Shown in pieces: positions 7,201 through 8,621 of a DNA stretch of 8,621 bases. How positions within the stretch are numbered: position 1 is the stretch's first letter; each line of letters opens with the position of its first letter. Below the pieces are notes generated by a model. The model saw only the letters and a program-made list of their open reading frames with translations. It was not told the DNA's origin and made no database searches. Made by a program: the position numbers and the translations under genes. Source of the DNA: Chitinophagaceae bacterium (GTDB taxonomy: Bacteria > Bacteroidota > Bacteroidia > Chitinophagales > Chitinophagaceae); the NCBI GenBank assembly GCA_947481355.1, contig CANKGM010000071.1:1-8621 (forward strand), given 5' to 3'.

Positions 7201-7394
7201 AAATCAGTGGTGTTTTTGGAAATGCCAGCAGTGGTAATATGGCGCCATCTAAACAATCTATCGCTGTTTATAATGAGCTTGCAGCACAAGCTGATGTTGA
7301 ACTAGAAAAGATTAAAGTAATTGTCAAAGACGGAATTAAAGCATTTAATAATTTGATTATTGCCAAAGGGTTGCCTGTGGTAGTAGTTAAGTGA
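4260..7394 (+). CDS. Secreted Asp-box beta-propeller protein (VPS10/sortilin-like, often annotated glycosyl hydrolase)
   Basis: A 1044-residue exported protein. The ATG at 4260 gives a clean signal peptide (MKSIFILLLSMSICFSTTAQ, cut near 20); the TTG at 4191 would bury it. Residues 40-735 are beta-propeller with Asp-box motifs (SxDxGxxW) starting at 81, 136, 187, 245, 295, 341, 382 (degenerate), 527, 594, 647 and 691. Spacing is 41-67 residues except for a gap between 389 and 527. Residues 780-885 look like an Ig/FlgD-type beta-sandwich (GANQFVWDLQYP at 830-841, SPGNYTAVIRVD at 862-873). Residues 893-965 are helical, possibly coiled coil, and the C-terminus (LPVVVVK) lacks a type IX secretion sorting domain. 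Homologues are often called glycosyl hydrolase or VPS10-domain protein from fold alone; I see no catalytic residues that would justify an enzymatic name. Binding or scaffolding in the envelope is equally possible. It starts 101 nt after the secreted-protein gene. Confidence 0.9.
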   Translation: MKSIFILLLSMSICFSTTAQKKKVNSTSTDHAVLYDTSLLKNVNYRLLGPFRGGRSGAVAGSYVNKNTFYFGSTGGGVWKSMDAGSNWKNISDKYFGSTIGSIAVAPSDDNVLYVGEGENTMRGNVSDGLGGMWRSDDGGKTWRNLGMKDCRHITNIIIHPKNPNIVWAGVMGHLFGPHQDRGIYKSIDGGKSWKKVLYVNDQTGCSDLVMEQGNPNVLYAGTWRVIRTPYSLESGGDGSGLWKSVDGGDNWTNISSSKGLPKGTWGIVGVAIAPSNTDKIYAIIENAKGGLFMSADGGQTWNLQSGDNNIRQRAWYYSKVFVDPKNENVVYCPNVSFMKSMDGGKSFQALETPHGDHHDLWIDPEDGHRMIVADDGGAQISFDEANSWSSYTNQPTSQIYRVSTDNSFPYRVLGAQQDNSTIRIKSATYGSFITEKDWDVTAGAESGYVVADPLNPDVVYGGNYGGYLSRLDHRTGENRAVSVWPDNPIGAGADIQKYRFQWNFPIFFSPHNPKRLYCAGNALFVTENEGASWEQISPDLTTDDKSKQVSSGGPITKDNTSVEYYCTIFTATESPLEKDLLWTGSDDGLVNISRDGGKHWTNVTPKDCPKWMMWNTIEVDPFKKGSAYFVGTRYKLDDFTPYIYKTEDYGQTWKLITNGINSLHFTRTLRADKKRPGLLYGGTEYGMYISYNDGANWESFQLNLPIVSITDLTIKNNDLVVATQGRAFWIIDDLSLIQQMDLSVKSKPLHVFTANPSYRMSSMSSRWAMMFGKPANAAMNPKKGAVINFYATNVSDSSTGSITVFDKNKKQVSRFATESTTKPLTLVKGANQFVWDLQYPACEALEDLILWNGAPGAVTTSPGNYTAVIRVDKDSVELPFTILPDPNYVCSQEDYEKQQAFLLQVQVKFNEVMKGIKDIRLAKQQMNDFVAKQDTACPADIRKMADSLSLALTSIEEKLHQTKAKSGQDVLNYPIRLDDKISGVFGNASSGNMAPSKQSIAVYNELAAQADVELEKIKVIVKDGIKAFNNLIIAKGLPVVVVK

Positions 7395-7453
7395 GATATT
7401 AGGCGTTGAGGCTAGACGTTAGGGGTTAGATGTTAGATGAGAGTTAGGAGTTG
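7392..7453 (+). repeat. Degenerate heptanucleotide repeat array, left arm
   Basis: Starting with the TGA stop of the propeller gene, the sequence reads as consecutive 7-mers: TGAGATA, TTAGGCG, TTGAGGC, TAGACGT, TAGGGGT, TAGATGT, TAGATGA, GAGTTAG, GAGTTGT. They resemble T(G/T)AGACG with drift. The segment 7408-7423 (GAGGCTAGACGTTAGG) is an exact reverse complement of 7604-7619. Looser TGAG-rich sequence continues at 7474-7491 and may be decayed copies. The array is non-coding. Confidence 0.75.
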
Positions 7454-7516
7454 TGAATAATTTGACATTAGTAGTGAGTGAGGTGAGATAGTTTCTGAAT
7501 CAAAACATGAATTTCT

Positions 7517-7530
7517 GAGATCAAGATCTC
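7517..7530. repeat. Small palindrome GAGATC-AA-GATCTC
   Basis: A 6-bp perfect inverted repeat with a 2-nt centre, 4 nt upstream of the A-tract of the bidirectional terminator. The centre is too short for a stable hairpin without opening a pair. It may be a protein site or an accessory to the terminator. Confidence 0.3.
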
Positions 7531-7534
7531 TAAT

Positions 7535-7574
7535 AAAAAAACGGAGTACTCAATATTGAGTCTCCGTTTTTTTT
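7535..7574. terminator. Strong bidirectional terminator between convergent genes
   Basis: Seven A (7535-7541), CGGAG (7542-7546), a single bulged T, then the 14-bp palindrome ACTCAATATTGAGT (7548-7561), CTCCG (7562-7566) and eight T (7567-7574). Each strand therefore gives a long, nearly perfect hairpin followed by a U-tract. It lies about 140 nt past the propeller stop and about 60 nt past the stop of the minus-strand gene, and should serve both. Confidence 0.93.
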
Positions 7575-7596
7575 ATGAAAGATTCTAAATGTATTT

Positions 7597-7635
7597 CCTA
7601 ACACCTAACGTCTAGCCTCTCACGTCTCACGTCTG
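7597..7635 (-). repeat. Degenerate heptanucleotide repeat array, right arm (inverted)
   Basis: On the plus strand the sequence divides into exact 7-mers: CCTAACA, CCTAACG, TCTAGCC, TCTCACG, TCTCACG, then TCTG. On the minus strand, the sense strand of the adjacent gene, these are TGAGACG/TTAGACG-type units. The array ends one base from the minus-strand stop codon (7639-7637). The stretch 7604-7619 is the exact reverse complement of 7408-7423 in the left arm; the match extends to about 21-22 nt with one mismatch. Confidence 0.8.
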
Positions 7636-7636
7636 T

Positions 7637-8621
7637 TTACCCCTTCACATTCCTCACTCCAGTTGTTCCACCACCATTCAATGTCATGTCATGAGGAGTG
7701 TTTGTTTTCCATCCACCACGAGTGAAATCAGGGAAATCAATAGTCCTAGATCTATTACTTACTGATGCTTCACTAAGCAAACCTGCTGCAGTCCACGATG
7801 CGGCATCATATACATTCTGATCTAGTGGTAATCCGTTGCGCAAGCAATCAATCAACCTCCAATCCATGATGAAATCCATGCCACCATGTCCGCCAACACC
7901 TTTTGCTATTTCTCCAATATGCTTAACAATTGGTGGTGCATATTTTTCTTCTAATGCTTTCATTTGTTCAGCATTAATCCATTCGTGCCCGAAAGCAATT
8001 CTTTCTGGATCAGGATATTTTTGCGCACAACCCTTAGTTCCACTAACTAGGTGAATTCTAGAATATGGTCGTGGAGTAGATACATCATGTTGAACCATTA
8101 AGGTTTTGCCTTTATAAGTTTTGATGATGGTAGTATTCATGTTGCCACGGTATGATTTATTGGCATAGTCCTTGAAGAAATCATCTTTAGCGGCCAATTC
8201 ATTTGCCATCTTTCCCATGGTGAAATCATTAGTACTCATACTAACTAGATGATCAAATCTATCACCACGGTTTATATCCATGGCTTGTGCAATAGGGCCT
8301 AGGCCATGTGTAGGATATAGATCACCATTTCTGGTCATGTTTTCTTTCAAACGCCACATGTCTTGATAGCCATTTTTGTTGAAAAGATAATCTTTTGACA
8401 AATCGTGGATATATGCACCTTCTGCATGAAGAACTTCACCAAATAGGCCGTTACGAATCATATTTAATGTGAGCAATTCAAAGAAATCATAACAGCAGTT
8501 TTCAAGCATCATCATGTGCTTTTTAGTCTTTTCTGATGTTTCGACTAACTGCCAACATTCATCGATTGTTTTTGCAGCAGGCACTTCAGATGCTGCATGC
8601 TTGCCATGATTCATTGCATAC
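7637..8621 (-). CDS. Gfo/Idh/MocA family oxidoreductase, GH109-like alpha-N-acetylgalactosaminidase (5' end missing)
   Basis: About 327 C-terminal residues are visible; the frame is open to the right edge, so the ATG at 8614 is internal and the NAD-binding Rossmann N-terminus is outside. Recognisable features, numbering from that Met: SEVPAA (9-14) where typical Gfo/Idh dehydrogenases have EKPxA with a catalytic Lys; MMLENCCYDFFELLTLNM (35-52); and RNGDLYPTHGLGPIAQ (95-110) with His103. The EVP replacement and the YPTHGLGP block are hallmarks I associate with GH109, enzymes that use tightly bound NAD+ to hydrolyse terminal alpha-GalNAc by an oxidation/elimination route. The family is clear; the exact substrate is inferred. 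Relatives are usually exported, but that cannot be checked here. The gene is convergent with the propeller gene and shares the terminator at 7535-7574. Confidence 0.85.
   Translation of the reverse strand, partial: YAMNHGKHAASEVPAAKTIDECWQLVETSEKTKKHMMMLENCCYDFFELLTLNMIRNGLFGEVLHAEGAYIHDLSKDYLFNKNGYQDMWRLKENMTRNGDLYPTHGLGPIAQAMDINRGDRFDHLVSMSTNDFTMGKMANELAAKDDFFKDYANKSYRGNMNTTIIKTYKGKTLMVQHDVSTPRPYSRIHLVSGTKGCAQKYPDPERIAFGHEWINAEQMKALEEKYAPPIVKHIGEIAKGVGGHGGMDFIMDWRLIDCLRNGLPLDQNVYDAASWTAAGLLSEASVSNRSRTIDFPDFTRGGWKTNTPHDMTLNGGGTTGVRNVKG

Noticed and set aside
7408..7619. A MITE or insertion-sequence remnant with 16-bp terminal inverted repeats.
   Set aside because: No target-site duplication is visible next to the arms, the interior is a functional-looking terminator, and the arms are part of longer 7-nt periodic arrays that continue outward to the stop codons.
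7392..7635. A CRISPR array.
   Set aside because: The repeats are 7 nt, contiguous and degenerate, with no spacers and no cas genes nearby.

Overview
The window looks like chromosomal DNA of a member of the Bacteroidota, probably Chitinophagaceae or a near relative. The evidence is the low GC content, start codons without Shine-Dalgarno sequences, an exact Bacteroidota-type -7 box (TAnnTTTG), and a gene set typical of that phylum: a FadN-like beta-oxidation protein, a large Asp-box/VPS10-like propeller protein and a GH109-like oxidoreductase. The assignment is inferred from gene content, not from a marker gene.

Layout. Positions 1-906 (+) hold the 3' end of a bifunctional 3-hydroxyacyl-CoA dehydrogenase/enoyl-CoA hydratase, followed by a hairpin terminator (925-959). 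A DUF3050 protein follows (1027-1797, +); it belongs to the heme-oxygenase-like fold and carries a putative di-iron ligand set. An export-type cassette (1875-4158, +) comes next: a BcrA-like ABC ATPase, a six-helix ABC-2 permease, and a small secreted protein whose ATG overlaps the permease stop codon. The 3.1-kb gene at 4260-7394 (+) encodes a secreted beta-propeller protein with eleven Asp-box-like motifs, an Ig-like segment and a helical tail. A convergent gene on the minus strand (7637 to the right edge) encodes the C-terminal part of a Gfo/Idh/MocA-family protein that most resembles GH109 alpha-N-acetylgalactosaminidase.

How the genes relate. The ABC ATPase, permease and small secreted protein are probably one transcription unit. 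The DUF3050 gene has its own likely promoter, and its link to the transporter is only proximity. The propeller and GH109-like proteins point to an envelope or extracellular role in handling glycans or proteins, but nothing here ties them together functionally.

The most unusual region is the 242-bp convergent intergenic stretch (7395-7636). It has a strong bidirectional terminator in the middle. On each side is a degenerate 7-nt periodic repeat of the TGAGACG/TTAGACG type, and each array abuts the stop codon of its neighbouring gene. The arrays are inverted relative to each other, so both mRNAs carry the same motif in the same sense directly after their stop codons. The second point worth testing is the di-iron ligand pattern in the DUF3050 protein. 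I found no CRISPR array, insertion sequence, tRNA or rRNA.
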